A stretch of DNA of 64,000 nt, taken from Hyphomicrobium sp. (lineage in GTDB: Bacteria > Pseudomonadota > Alphaproteobacteria > Rhizobiales > Hyphomicrobiaceae). The notes under the pieces are model-generated. The model worked only from the letters and a program-made list of their open reading frames with translations, searched no databases and had not been told where the DNA came from. Position numbers and translations under genes: made by a program. Location: the NCBI GenBank assembly GCA_030148425.1, contig JASBTM010000008.1, positions 124,001 through 188,000 of the forward strand. The letters are read 5' to 3'. Below are positions 1 to 8,939 of this stretch, in pieces. Numbering within the stretch: the first letter of the stretch is position 1; each line of letters begins with the position of its first letter.

Positions 1-2095
1 AAGGGAAGATCGCGTTCGTGTTGAAGGTCGCATCCGTATAGGTGTAGTTGGCGTAAGCGAAGAGCCGTTGCGAGCGGTATGAAATATTGGCCTCGACGCC
101 CTGGCGCAACGTCTCGCCGACGTTCTGAAAGAATCCGCGCCCAACTTGCGACGACGTAGCGTTGAAGATGTCGTCGCTGTTGGCGGTACGGAAGAGACCG
201 ACACCCCAATCCCACTGGGAACCTGTCCAATTGTTGATCGTTCCGCGAAGCCCAGTTTCCCAGGTGCGCGACACCACCTGCTTCAGCGGCGGATCGGCGG
301 TCAAGAAGCTCTCGATCAAGCACGGATTCTGGGGATCGGAGCAGGCGATTTCCGCAGCTGTCGGTGCACGATTGGCTTCCGAATAACCGCCGTACCAGTT
401 GAGCCCCGGACCAAACTTGTATGTCAGGCCAGCCGCCGGGTTGAAGCGGTTGTATTTATTGACCCCGTTAAGAATATCGTTATCCGGGTCGCCAGTATTC
501 TCAATTTGAATGCGCGCAAAGTTGTAACGGCCGCCGACTGTCAGGGCGAGTTCTTTGGTGATGTCGAAGGTATCCGTAAAGAACGCGCCGAAATAGTCGT
601 TGGTCGTGGTCAGCGAGCGCGGGCTGAAGTCGTCCGAGCCCGTCATGATGATCCCTTGACCATCGACAACAAATTTCGGCTGGAAGAAGCCGAGTTCGCT
701 CTTCGCGGTGTAGGCGACCCGACCGTGATCATAGCTTACGCCGACGATGAACTGGTTGGTGTGTCCAAAGAGCTTGGCCTTCTCTTCAGCCTGCAGGGTG
801 ATACCCTCGCCGTCTGCGTTCTGGGACGTCTGGTCAATCGAACCATAGACGTTGTCCGTGAACGGAATAGGACTGCCGTTCGCCGCATTGAGAATCGTAT
901 CGCCGCCCGAGCACAGGTTGCCGCCGCAGTTCTCCGGATCGTCGAACAGGTTGCCGTCAAGATGCTTCTGATTGAAGTGGCGGTAATACGTGACACCCGA
1001 GAACGTCAGCGTGTCGGTGGCCCGCACTTTGCCGTTCACCGAATACATCTGCATCGTATTCTCGGACGTCTGCGGCGATGAGAACGTCAGGCTTCGGCTG
1101 ATATCGAGAAGCTGCTCAGGCGCCGCAGCCGTAACGCCGACATTGTTGTCCGCGCCGGTGAAGTTGAAGTGGAATTCTGCGTTATCGCCTTTCACGCCGA
1201 GATCGAAGTATCCCCGGCGAACCTCAGCGTCCGAGAAGTCGCGGAAACCGTCATCGTTGATGGCTTCGAAGGCGCCATATGCGGCCCAGTTGCCGCTGCG
1301 ATATCCGGCTTCGGTTGAAACCTGCTTGCGGCCGAAAGAGCCGAACCGCGTGTCGACGTCCCAGCCCTGATAGTTGAAGCCATCCTTCATATCGACGACG
1401 ACAGCGCCGCCGAGCGCATTGAGGCCAAACACCGGATTACCGACGACAACAGCAACGTTATTGACCGCGTTCGACGGCAGGAAATCCCAATTGACGATAT
1501 CGCCGAAGGCTTCGTTGATGCGGACGCCGTTCTGATAGACGGCAAGACCCTGAGGGACGCCATTGACAGGCGAAGCTTCAAAGCCGCGGAATTGAATGCT
1601 GGTTTGAAATTGGTTGCCCTGAAGATCGTCGAGGATCAGACCCGGCACTTGGGTCTGCAGCGACTCCTGAAGCATCACCGAGCCGTCGCGCTGAATGTCG
1701 GAAGAGTTCATCTGATAGACGCTGCCGGGCACCTTCTCCACGGGGATCGTGCCGCCCACGGGAGACATCTTGACGACGTTGCTCTCCACTGGCTCGGCCA
1801 TCTCAGTTGGGGCTGCCGAAGGGGCAGTGATTGGCGCAGCCGTCGGCGCCGGCGGCTTACTCGCCCGCTGTACAGGCTTGGGCTTGGGTTTGGGCTGTTG
1901 CTGGATAACTTGAACTTCAGGAAGCTTCTCGCTTGGGGTTGGCGTGGCGGTATCCGCTGTCCCCGCAGCCGGCGGGGCTGCTGGTGCTGGAGTTTCCGTG
2001 CTACTTCCGCCAGCGGTTTGAGCGATCGCCCGATCTGCCCCCATCGCCGCCAACAATGCCACGGCTGCCGCCGAAGCCAGTAACTGACGCGTCAT
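1..2095 (-). CDS. TonB-dependent outer-membrane receptor (C-terminus beyond window)
   Basis: About 698 codons are visible and the frame stays open to the window edge, so the last part of the barrel is missing. The N-terminus (MTRQLLASAAAVALLAAMG) is a signal peptide. It is followed by an Ala/Pro/Thr-rich linker containing a PKPKPKP run, then a plug domain (VPGSVYQMNSSDIQ, SIQFRGFEASPVNG, AFGDIVNWDFLPSNAV) and beta-barrel strands with the receptor-like stretch KELALTVGGRYNFA. This architecture is that of TonB-dependent receptors that take up siderophores, metals or other scarce solutes across the outer membrane. The substrate cannot be read from the sequence. The start is the ATG directly before the signal peptide. 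No TonB, ExbB or ExbD gene is nearby, so energy must come from genes elsewhere. Confidence 0.9.
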   Translation of the reverse strand, partial: MTRQLLASAAAVALLAAMGADRAIAQTAGGSSTETPAPAAPPAAGTADTATPTPSEKLPEVQVIQQQPKPKPKPVQRASKPPAPTAAPITAPSAAPTEMAEPVESNVVKMSPVGGTIPVEKVPGSVYQMNSSDIQRDGSVMLQESLQTQVPGLILDDLQGNQFQTSIQFRGFEASPVNGVPQGLAVYQNGVRINEAFGDIVNWDFLPSNAVNNVAVVVGNPVFGLNALGGAVVVDMKDGFNYQGWDVDTRFGSFGRKQVSTEAGYRSGNWAAYGAFEAINDDGFRDFSDAEVRRGYFDLGVKGDNAEFHFNFTGADNNVGVTAAAPEQLLDISRSLTFSSPQTSENTMQMYSVNGKVRATDTLTFSGVTYYRHFNQKHLDGNLFDDPENCGGNLCSGGDTILNAANGSPIPFTDNVYGSIDQTSQNADGEGITLQAEEKAKLFGHTNQFIVGVSYDHGRVAYTAKSELGFFQPKFVVDGQGIIMTGSDDFSPRSLTTTNDYFGAFFTDTFDITKELALTVGGRYNFARIQIENTGDPDNDILNGVNKYNRFNPAAGLTYKFGPGLNWYGGYSEANRAPTAAEIACSDPQNPCLIESFLTADPPLKQVVSRTWETGLRGTINNWTGSQWDWGVGLFRTANSDDIFNATSSQVGRGFFQNVGETLRQGVEANISYRSQRLFAYANYTYTDATFNTNAIFP

Positions 2096-2484
2096 CCCCC
2101 GGTCCCTTCTCTGCGTGCAACCCTCTGCCTGTCACAGCAAACGGCCGCACTTATTCCCTTGGTCTCGACTCGGACCATTTTCCCCGTTGCAGGAAAAAGG
2201 ATTTTGGAAGGTTGGGTCAATCCGAGGAGAGGGCTGACTTTTTCCCGATGCACCGTTCCAACCCGCCCCGTGACATTGTGGCAACGCGAGCGCAACTTTC
2301 GGGAATTAATCTCGAATTTGGCGGGAGTTATTTCGCACTATTGAACGCGGCCGAGCGATTGGCGTCCCTCAGACCGCGCTTTCGACCTGCGAAGAGTACG
2401 CAGGAGTCCGAGGAAGAAAATGCAAGCGCAAACCCGCTGCAAATGAACACAATTCAATCGATTGCGGATTTGGTTTCCGGAAAG
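2096..2484. other. Intergenic region upstream of the TonB receptor
   Basis: About 390 bases separate the receptor start from the terminator hairpin of the cytochrome b561 gene. I see no convincing gene here; short open frames on both strands lack homology-like composition and ribosome sites. The stretch probably carries the receptor promoter, but I could not identify a clear Fur box or a -35/-10 pair. Confidence 0.5.
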
Positions 2485-2512
2485 GGCTTTCCTGCATTTT
2501 TGCAGGAAAGCC
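2485..2512 (-). terminator. Hairpin downstream of the SrpA/cytochrome b561 operon
   Basis: A perfect 12-bp stem (GGCTTTCCTGCA / TGCAGGAAAGCC) with a 4-base loop lies 15 bases past the stop of the cytochrome b561 gene. No strong T-tract follows on either strand, so termination efficiency is uncertain. Confidence 0.6.
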
Positions 2513-2527
2513 GATGATGCGCGGAAG

Positions 2528-3091
2528 TTATTCGCCCGCAATTGTCTTCTGATGCACCGCAATCGGCGCCATCGCCTCAAACACACCGTCCCGTCTGACG
2601 AGCGCATGAAAGAGCGCAGCAGCGATGTGCAACAGCACTACGGCGAAGAATGCGAACGCCAGATAATAGTGGGCAGACCAAAGCAACGCGTGGAGACTGT
2701 CACTCTGCGGAAGAATTGGCGGAAGACGCACTCCCCCAAAGACCACGATCGGATAGTCGGCTGCCGACATCATCGCCCAGCCAATGATCGGCATAGCGAT
2801 CATCAGTGCGTAGAGGGCATAATGCGAAAGCTCAGCAGCAAGCTTCATCGGCTCGGGCAGATCCGCTGGAAGCGCCGGAGCACCGTAACGTAAGCGCACC
2901 ACCAGGCGGATGAGCGCAAGCGCGAGAATGATAATCCCAAGCGACCTGTGCGTGGAGATCAGCGGCAGGAACTTCGGCGTGATCGTCGAAACCATGCCGA
3001 CCCCGATGAAGAACATCGCCAAGATGCAGATGGCCATCAGCCAATGCAGCGCGCGCTGCAAAGGATTGAAACGTTGAGAAGCTGTGGTCAT
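2528..3091 (-). CDS. Cytochrome b561 family protein
   Basis: 187 residues with four predicted membrane segments, beginning QRFNPLQRALHWLMAICILAM, the usual first helix of bacterial di-haem cytochrome b561. Candidate haem-ligand histidines are seen in LHWLM, STHRSLG, HALLWSAHYYLAF and VLLHIAAALFHAL. The family transfers electrons within the cytoplasmic membrane between the quinone pool and periplasmic partners. The start chosen is the ATG that overlaps the stop of the upstream catalase-like gene (ATGA, 4 bases), indicating translational coupling. An in-frame start further upstream would read deep into the neighbour and is not favoured. The pairing with a SrpA-type peroxidase is a recurrent arrangement and suggests this protein supplies it with electrons. 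Confidence 0.88.
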   Translation of the reverse strand: MTTASQRFNPLQRALHWLMAICILAMFFIGVGMVSTITPKFLPLISTHRSLGIIILALALIRLVVRLRYGAPALPADLPEPMKLAAELSHYALYALMIAMPIIGWAMMSAADYPIVVFGGVRLPPILPQSDSLHALLWSAHYYLAFAFFAVVLLHIAAALFHALVRRDGVFEAMAPIAVHQKTIAGE

Positions 3092-4143
3092 TGTTTGTCT
3101 CCTGTCGCGGCCGGCGTGCGCGGGTAATATTTGGCTTCCGCCGTACGCAGATCGTAGGATTTCATGTAGGCCGCCGAGCGGGCAGCGGGGAACGGATCGT
3201 CGGAAGTGGAGATACCTGTCGGCAAAACGGTCGGATCGAAATTGATTTCCCGGCAAGGTCCGTCCGCTTCGGCTTCGATCTTGTCAACCGTCAGCGTGCC
3301 GACATCAATCTTACGGCGGTCCGCCGGCCAGTCCTTGCTCGGATCGGCAGTCGGATCGCCGGAATTGGCGATCGTCACCATGAGCGTCCAGGATTGGGGT
3401 CCAGCCGCGACGCGCTTGACGATCTCGTCTTCCAAAACATTCGGCCCTAACTTCGCAAAGTCTTCTTGCGTCATCGGAACAACGGTCGCTTTAGGAACCA
3501 GTCCCCAGCGCACGACATGCTGAGCGCCATCCTTGTTGGTCATCACAAAGCTGTTGAGGCTGTTGTAGGGCTCTTCCGCGTAGCTGCCCGTCCAAGGAGC
3601 GCTCTTCGCCCATTCTCCGAATCTTGCGAACTCCGGATTTTCCGCAATGAATGTCTTCATCGCGTTTGGATCCTTGCTCCCCGAAGCTTTCAACAACGCG
3701 TAAAACGCTTGCGGATTTGAAACAGGAAAGAAGGGCGGATCGATCATCGCACTCCGCCAGACTTGTCCGTCCGATGCAGTGAGCTGCACGCCGATACCCC
3801 GCACGCGGACCGTCGCATCGGCCGCATCGGGATTAGGTGTGCCAAGGTTGAACCGGCCAATGACCGAATATTGCCCCTTGTTGAAAATGGACGCCTTCGA
3901 GATCTCGGCGCCTGCGCCATTTGCCTCGAACGACCCGGTAAAGCAGATACCCTTGGCGTGGTTGCGACGGTGTCCAAGCGCCGGGCCGCTCGGAGGAGCG
4001 AATGCCGAGACGAGCTTGTTCGGAGTGAGCCGGTTCGGTGAAAACCATCCAGCGGTATAGGCGAACGCCGCGGCACCCGCGCCGACGACGATTGCGATCA
4101 GGGCCAACGACCCGTAAGGCGGCGGCCGGTGGGAGTCTGTCAT
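3088..4143 (-). CDS. SrpA-like catalase-related peroxidase, membrane anchored
   Basis: 351 residues. One N-terminal hydrophobic segment (about residues 11-31, LALIAIVVGAGAAAFAYTAG) anchors or exports the protein, and the remainder matches the small catalase-related fold (HAKGICFTGSFEANGAG, FNLGTPNPDAAD, GIGVQLTASDGQVWRSAM, NSLNSFVMTNKDG). This is the SrpA family of haem peroxidases, shorter than true catalases (about 480 residues or more) and located on the periplasmic side. It is expected to reduce peroxides using electrons from a partner rather than dismutate hydrogen peroxide. The stop codon overlaps the start of the cytochrome b561 gene, so the two are one operon. Upstream lie about 250 bases of non-coding DNA before a divergent hydrolase. 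Confidence 0.88.
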   Translation of the reverse strand: MTDSHRPPPYGSLALIAIVVGAGAAAFAYTAGWFSPNRLTPNKLVSAFAPPSGPALGHRRNHAKGICFTGSFEANGAGAEISKASIFNKGQYSVIGRFNLGTPNPDAADATVRVRGIGVQLTASDGQVWRSAMIDPPFFPVSNPQAFYALLKASGSKDPNAMKTFIAENPEFARFGEWAKSAPWTGSYAEEPYNSLNSFVMTNKDGAQHVVRWGLVPKATVVPMTQEDFAKLGPNVLEDEIVKRVAAGPQSWTLMVTIANSGDPTADPSKDWPADRRKIDVGTLTVDKIEAEADGPCREINFDPTVLPTGISTSDDPFPAARSAAYMKSYDLRTAEAKYYPRTPAATGDKQ

Positions 4144-4390
4144 TGAGACCTCGCAGGGATGAGAACGAAGATATGCATTTGAACCGCAGTAGACATACCG
4201 TCAGCGTAAGTCAGCGATCTTTCAAATAGTGCCAGCCTATTGCCAATTCGCACGATTTCCAAAGCTTATCGCGCGATCGAGCATTGGCCCTTCCAAAACG
4301 CGGAAGTCAGCATTCCATGTTTGGCGGCTAACGGCTCGCCCTGGCGTTTCGTACTTCGCCTCATACGTGGCCGCCAAAAGGAGATGAGAG

Positions 4391-5372
4391 ATGGCAATGG
4401 AACAAGATCGCAGATTTGCGTTGAAGGTCTTGGGATCGGCGGTGGTTACCGCAGGATTTACGTCAAGGGCTATCGCCGAAAACGAGGGGTCTCCGGTAAC
4501 GTCACTCGGCGGGATTCCACCGAACACGGTGCATTACCGGACGGCGAAGGTCGGCGATGTGGACGTCTTTTATCGGGAGGCAGGTCCGAAAAACGCGCCC
4601 GTCATCCTTCTGCTCCATGGCTTTCCAACGAGTAGCCACATGTTCCGGGAGCTCATCCCTCAGCTTGCGGGCTCGTTCAGGTTAATAGCCCCTGATCTTC
4701 CGGGCTTCGGTCTGACGAAGGCTCCGAGCCGCGAGCATTACGCTTACACATTCGACAATCTTGCGAAGACCATCGACGGCTTTATCGATGTCCTTGGCCT
4801 CGGAAAATATGCGCTTTACGTGTTCGACTACGGCGCGCCGACGGGATTCCGCCTCGCGGCCGCACACCGCCAGCGCGTAACCGCAATCATCACTCAAAAT
4901 GGCAATGCCTACGAAGACGGGCTGGGCTCCGATAAAAGCTTATTGGAAAGACGCTTCTCAGAAGAACCGAGATGCGTTGCGGGCCATACTGACGCTCGAA
5001 GCGACGAGAGACCAGTACGTTCACGGCGCCGACGAAAGCGTCGTCTCACCCGATGGCTACATGCTCGATTTCGCTTATCTGCAACGGCCCGGAATCGACG
5101 AGATCCAGCTCGATCTTTTCCATGACTATCGGAACAACGTTGCGCTCTATCCGGCCTGGCAGGCTTACTTCCGCCAAAGCAAACCGCCGCTGCTGGCTGT
5201 CTGGGGTAAGAACGATGTGTTTTTCATTCCCCCGGGCGCCGAAGCGTTCAAGCGCGACATTCCGGATGCTGAAGTGAAATTCGTCGATAGCGGACACTTC
5301 GCAATCGCCACGCACAGCGCCTATATCGCCGAGCAAATCACGAGCTTCATGCATCGGAAGGCCAAGCTCTAA
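4391..5372 (+). pseudogene. Alpha/beta hydrolase (epoxide hydrolase/haloalkane dehalogenase-like), frameshifted
   Basis: The first frame starts after a good ribosome site (AAAAGGAGATGAGAG) with a twin-arginine-like leader (DRRFALKVLGSAVVTAGF). It contains the oxyanion-hole motif LLHGFPTSS and APDLPGFG, and continues to QNGNAYEDGLG. The sequence then carries on in another frame as WAPIKAYWKDASQ through to AVWGKNDVFFIPPGAEAF and DSGHFAIATH, which supply the late acid and the catalytic His of the fold. The frame change falls near position 4,920 within a GGGCTGGGCT repeat, which suggests a short deletion by slippage. The usual nucleophile position reads VFDYGAPTG, an Asp as in epoxide hydrolases and dehalogenases. 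It is either a true pseudogene or a sequencing error; I cannot separate these. If intact it would be an exported hydrolase of about 325 residues. Confidence 0.75.
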
Positions 5373-5379
5373 TTACGAG

Positions 5380-5586
5380 TTATTTCTTCCCCTGCAGGAG
5401 AGCCTGGCGGATGCATTCTTCGACTGGCCCCACGGCATCCTCGATATCGTAGCGGGAAATACCCTCGCGCCAGGCATCGTGGAGGCATTTGGCGGCGAGC
5501 GCCGGAATATCTTCGGCGCTCGCGACGCGTCCGACGACGTGCCATCGCAGCCAGTCAGTCAAAAACCTAGTCGTCTTCGTCGACAT
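5380..5586 (-). CDS. DUF768-like small protein
   Basis: 68 residues. The pattern FLTDWLRWHVVGR ... IPALAAKCLHDAWREGIS ... DIEDAVGPVEECIRQAL resembles the DUF768 family of small alphaproteobacterial proteins of unknown function. The reading frame stays open far upstream, and an alternative ATG at 5721 would give 113 residues by adding a basic low-complexity leader. I prefer the inner start because family resemblance begins there, but neither start has a clear ribosome site. It lies downstream of fmdB on the same strand and could be the last gene of the amide operon. Confidence 0.5.
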   Translation of the reverse strand: MSTKTTRFLTDWLRWHVVGRVASAEDIPALAAKCLHDAWREGISRYDIEDAVGPVEECIRQALLQGKK

Positions 5587-5810
5587 CGACGTCCGGCCAC
5601 GCACAGAAAGAAATTCGGCATCGGGAAGCGGATCACGGCGGCGCCATGCGTCGTTGGCGCTCTTTCCGTCCGAAGCGGAACGTCCTGCACCAGCGCGAGA
5701 CTTGGAACCCGGAGGTTTCATGCTTTTCTTGGGCGCAATACAGCGATCCATCCACAACCTGCCTGCCGCACATCGCGGCCCTTCCGTCACCGACGATGAA
5801 ATCGGCTGAT

Positions 5811-6140
5811 CTAGTGACTGATCATCCAAGGTCGCGACGACGGAAAACTCTTTACTGCAGCAGGAGCGCTTTGCGGGGGTTTGCTCTTTTTGGCGCTCGA
5901 GCAACAACCGCAACCCGGCGCATGGCCGGACGATCGGCGTGGTGCATGCGAGGATCGCTCGTTGGTCTCGGCGGCAACCCGCTTCGATCTGCTCATTCCT
6001 GAAATGGCAGGCGCTGTGAGGATCGCACGGGGAGCTTCGCCCCCGCAGCCCGGACAATCATGCGGCAACTCGAACTCTGCTATTGCACGCAGAGCAGCGA
6101 ATGGACCGCAGCTAGGACACTCGTAATCATAAACCGGCAT
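5811..6140 (-). CDS. fmdB: FmdB-type zinc-ribbon regulatory protein
   Basis: 109 residues. The N-terminus MPVYDYECPSCGPFAALRAI with a second CPGCGG pair is the FmdB/CxxC zinc-ribbon signature. FmdB was named as a putative regulator of formamidase expression in Methylophilus, and its position directly after fmdA (69-base gap) fits that. The C-terminal half is low complexity and includes a Cys cluster (CGCC) that might also bind metal. Whether it controls transcription or matures the enzyme is not known for the family. Confidence 0.88.
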   Translation of the reverse strand: MPVYDYECPSCGPFAALRAIAEFELPHDCPGCGGEAPRAILTAPAISGMSRSKRVAAETNERSSHAPRRSSGHAPGCGCCSSAKKSKPPQSAPAAVKSFPSSRPWMISH

Positions 6141-6209
6141 TATTGGCGGCTCCTTAAGGAGGGCCGGCCGCTTTAGGCCGACCCGATTTAGCGGAACTCT
6201 CGCGGTCTC

Positions 6210-7439
6210 CTACTTGTCTGGCGCAATCGGCATCTGCACCGATCCATCGAGATACTTGATGGGACCAGCGGCCGAAGGATTGATGTCGAAGTCGAAGATC
6301 TTTGTCGGCAGCCACAGCGTTGCGCAGGCGTTGGGAATATCGACCACGCCGGATATGTGTCCCTGCACGGGCGCGGTGCCGAGGATCGAATACGCCTGTG
6401 CCCCGGAGTAGCCGAACTTCTTCAGGTACTCGATCGCGTTGAGGCAAGCCTGTCGGTATGCGACGTGGACGTCGAGATAATGCTGCTTGCCTTCCTCATC
6501 GACCGAGATGCCTTCGAAGATGAGATAGTCATCGTACTTCGGCGTGATGACGGACGGCTTGAAGATCGGATTCTTGATGCCGTACTTCGCCATGCCGCCC
6601 TTGATGACGTCCACCTTGAGGTGCAGCCAGCCTGCCATCTCGATAGCGCCGCAAAACGTGATTTCGCCGTCGCCCTGGCTGAAGTGGAGGTCGCCCATCG
6701 AAAGACCGCCGCCAGGGACGTAGACGGGGAAGAAGACTTTGGCGCCGCGCGACAGATCCTTGATATCGCAATTGCCACCATGCTCGCGCGGGGGCACCGT
6801 GCGCGCAGCTACTGCTGCTGCCTTATCGCGTGCGTCGCCCTTCAGGCGGCCCATGTGGGCGGTCGGTGCGAACGGCACGGTGCCGACCGGCGGCACGCGA
6901 TCCTTGTTCGCTTCCACGAATGGAATTTCGCGGTCGTTCCAGGTTTTCAGGAGATTGGGATCGGGCAAGCAACCGATGAGGCCCGGATGGATCAAGCCCG
7001 GAAAGCGGACGCCCGGGATATGGCGCGATTTCGTGAACATGCCCTCGAAGTCCCAAATCGACTTCTGCGCCGACGGATAATGCTCCGTCAGAAAACCGCC
7101 GCCGTTGTTCTTCGAGAAGAAGCCATTGAAGCCCCAATTGCTCTCTGGCTTCGCGCCGATGTCGAGAATCTCGACGACGAGCAAGTCGCCCGGCTCGGCG
7201 CTTTTGACACCAACGGGTCCCGAAAGGAAATGCACGATGGTGAGATCGATGTCACGGACGTCCGAGGCGTCGTCATCGTTCTTGATGAATCCGCCGGTCC
7301 AGTCGTAGGTCTCGATGATGAAATCGGAACCGGGCTCCGTCCAGGCAACGATCGGAATATCCGGATGCCAGCGATTGTGGACCATATCGTTGTCGTATGC
7401 CGACTTCGTCAGGTCGACTTTAATGAGCGTTTCGGTCAT
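6210..7439 (-). CDS. fmdA: Formamidase (acetamidase/formamidase family)
   Basis: 409 residues, the usual length for FmdA. It hydrolyses formamide, and often acetamide, to ammonia and the carboxylate in the cytoplasm. Family features include HNRWHPDIPIVAWTEPG near the start, LVVEILDIG, HPGLIGCLPD, PREHGGNCDIKDLSRGAK and VPGGGLSMGDLHFSQGDGE, the last two being conserved around the metal/active site. It begins 30 bases after urtE, so it belongs to the urt operon, and fmdB follows. That context says the ABC system imports a formamidase substrate as well as, or instead of, urea. Confidence 0.95.
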   Translation of the reverse strand: MTETLIKVDLTKSAYDNDMVHNRWHPDIPIVAWTEPGSDFIIETYDWTGGFIKNDDDASDVRDIDLTIVHFLSGPVGVKSAEPGDLLVVEILDIGAKPESNWGFNGFFSKNNGGGFLTEHYPSAQKSIWDFEGMFTKSRHIPGVRFPGLIHPGLIGCLPDPNLLKTWNDREIPFVEANKDRVPPVGTVPFAPTAHMGRLKGDARDKAAAVAARTVPPREHGGNCDIKDLSRGAKVFFPVYVPGGGLSMGDLHFSQGDGEITFCGAIEMAGWLHLKVDVIKGGMAKYGIKNPIFKPSVITPKYDDYLIFEGISVDEEGKQHYLDVHVAYRQACLNAIEYLKKFGYSGAQAYSILGTAPVQGHISGVVDIPNACATLWLPTKIFDFDINPSAAGPIKYLDGSVQMPIAPDK

Positions 7440-7469
7440 TCCAACTGCCCCTTGTGCTTTGCAGATTAC

Positions 7470-8159
7470 TCAGACTGACAAGTACTTCGCGACCTTGGCC
7501 TCATCGATTGCCGCGCGCGGTTCGTCATGGACGATCTCGCCGTTCTCCACGACCAGGACGCGGTCGGCGACGTCGAGCGCGAAGCTCAACACCTGCTCGG
7601 AGACGACGATAGAAAGGCCGCGTTCATCGCGAATACGCCGCAGCGTGCGCGCCATTTCGCGGATGATCGACGGCTGGATGCCTTCGGTCGGTTCGTCGAG
7701 CAGCAGCACCTTCGGCTTCGTCGCGAGCGCGCGCGCGATGGCCAACTGCTGCTGCTGGCCGCCCGAGAGATTGCCGCCGCGGCGCCCTTTCATTTCTAGA
7801 AGCACAGGAAAGAGCTCGTAGATATCGGGCGAAACCGTGCTGCCGCCGTGCACGACAAGACCGGTCTCGATGTTCTCCTTGACCGTCATGGTCGAGAAAA
7901 TCATGCGGCCTTGCGGAACATAGGCGAGCCCTTTGGCAACCCGCTCGTGACTCTTGAGTTTCGTGATGTCGTTGCCGTTCATCGTCACCGATCCTTGCTT
8001 GGTCGGGAGGATGCCCATAAGCGCCTTCATCAACGTCGTCTTGCCCATGCCGTTACGGCCCATGACGGCGACGATTTCATTCTGTGCGACGGACAGATTA
8101 AGCCCGTGCAGAACTTCGCTCTGGCCATAGGCAACGTGAAAATCCGCGATATTGAGCAT
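7470..8159 (-). CDS. urtE: Urea/short-chain amide ABC transporter ATPase UrtE
   Basis: 229 residues of the branched-chain-amino-acid-type (LivF-like) ATPase family. Walker A is GRNGMGKTTL, the signature is LSGGQQQQLAIARAL and Walker B is VLLLDEPTEGIQPSI; the GIQPSI extension is typical of UrtE. It powers import through UrtB/UrtC at the inner membrane. A GGGAGAAC ribosome site precedes the ATG, and the gap to urtD is 12 bases. The neighbouring formamidase means an amide-specific role (FmdDEF-like) is possible. Confidence 0.93.
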   Translation of the reverse strand: MLNIADFHVAYGQSEVLHGLNLSVAQNEIVAVMGRNGMGKTTLMKALMGILPTKQGSVTMNGNDITKLKSHERVAKGLAYVPQGRMIFSTMTVKENIETGLVVHGGSTVSPDIYELFPVLLEMKGRRGGNLSGGQQQQLAIARALATKPKVLLLDEPTEGIQPSIIREMARTLRRIRDERGLSIVVSEQVLSFALDVADRVLVVENGEIVHDEPRAAIDEAKVAKYLSV

Positions 8160-8171
8160 AGCCGTTCTCCC

Positions 8172-8927
8172 CTAGTGCCCGAGGTAGACTTCGATCACCT
8201 TGGGATCGTTCTTGACCTTCTCCATCGATCCCTCGGAGAGAATTTTGCCCTGATGGAGCACGATCACTTTGTGGGCGATGTCCTCGACGAACTTCATGTC
8301 GTGCTCGATAACGAGGACCGACCGGTTTTTGATGATACGATGCAGAAGCTCGGCGGTTTTCGCCCGCTCGCTGACGCTCATGCCCGCAACAGGCTCATCG
8401 AGCATCAGAAGTTCGGGGTCCTGAATGAGCAGCATGCCGATTTCGAGCCACTGCTTTTGGCCGTGGCTCAAGAGCTGCGCGCTCATATTGAGCCTGTCCT
8501 TCAAGAAGATCATCTCGGCGACTTCTTCGACGCGTTCCGTCACGGCCGCGTCGCGCTTGAATGTCAGCGCACCAAACACACTGCGCCCGCGCGGATAGGA
8601 GATCTCAAGGTTCTCGAACACAGTCAGATCGTCGTAGATCGACGGCGTCTGAAACTTGCGCCCGACGCCCGCATGCACAATCGCGTTTTCCGAAAGCTTC
8701 GTGAGTTCCTTGCCGCGGAACGTGATCGATCCGGACGTCGCTTTGGTCTTGCCGCAGATCAAATCGAGGACCGTCGTTTTGCCGGCGCCGTTAGGGCCGA
8801 TAATGACGCGGATCTCGTTTTCATCGACGTAGAATGACAGATCATTGACTGCCTTGAAGCCGTCGAATGAAACCGTCAGAGCGTCTACCGCGAGCAGAAA
8901 ATCCGGAGGTTGTTGGCCGATCTCCAT
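8172..8927 (-). CDS. urtD: Urea/short-chain amide ABC transporter ATPase UrtD
   Basis: 251 residues, LivG-like. Walker A is GPNGAGKTTVLDLICG and Walker B is LLMLDEPVAGMS. The usual LSGGQ signature is replaced by LLSHGQKQWLEIGM, which is the characteristic UrtD variant. A strong ribosome site (AGGAGAG) precedes the start, and the gap after urtC is 12 bases. It forms the second nucleotide-binding subunit with UrtE. Confidence 0.93.
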   Translation of the reverse strand: MEIGQQPPDFLLAVDALTVSFDGFKAVNDLSFYVDENEIRVIIGPNGAGKTTVLDLICGKTKATSGSITFRGKELTKLSENAIVHAGVGRKFQTPSIYDDLTVFENLEISYPRGRSVFGALTFKRDAAVTERVEEVAEMIFLKDRLNMSAQLLSHGQKQWLEIGMLLIQDPELLMLDEPVAGMSVSERAKTAELLHRIIKNRSVLVIEHDMKFVEDIAHKVIVLHQGKILSEGSMEKVKNDPKVIEVYLGH

Positions 8928-8939
8928 GTCGCTCTCCTG

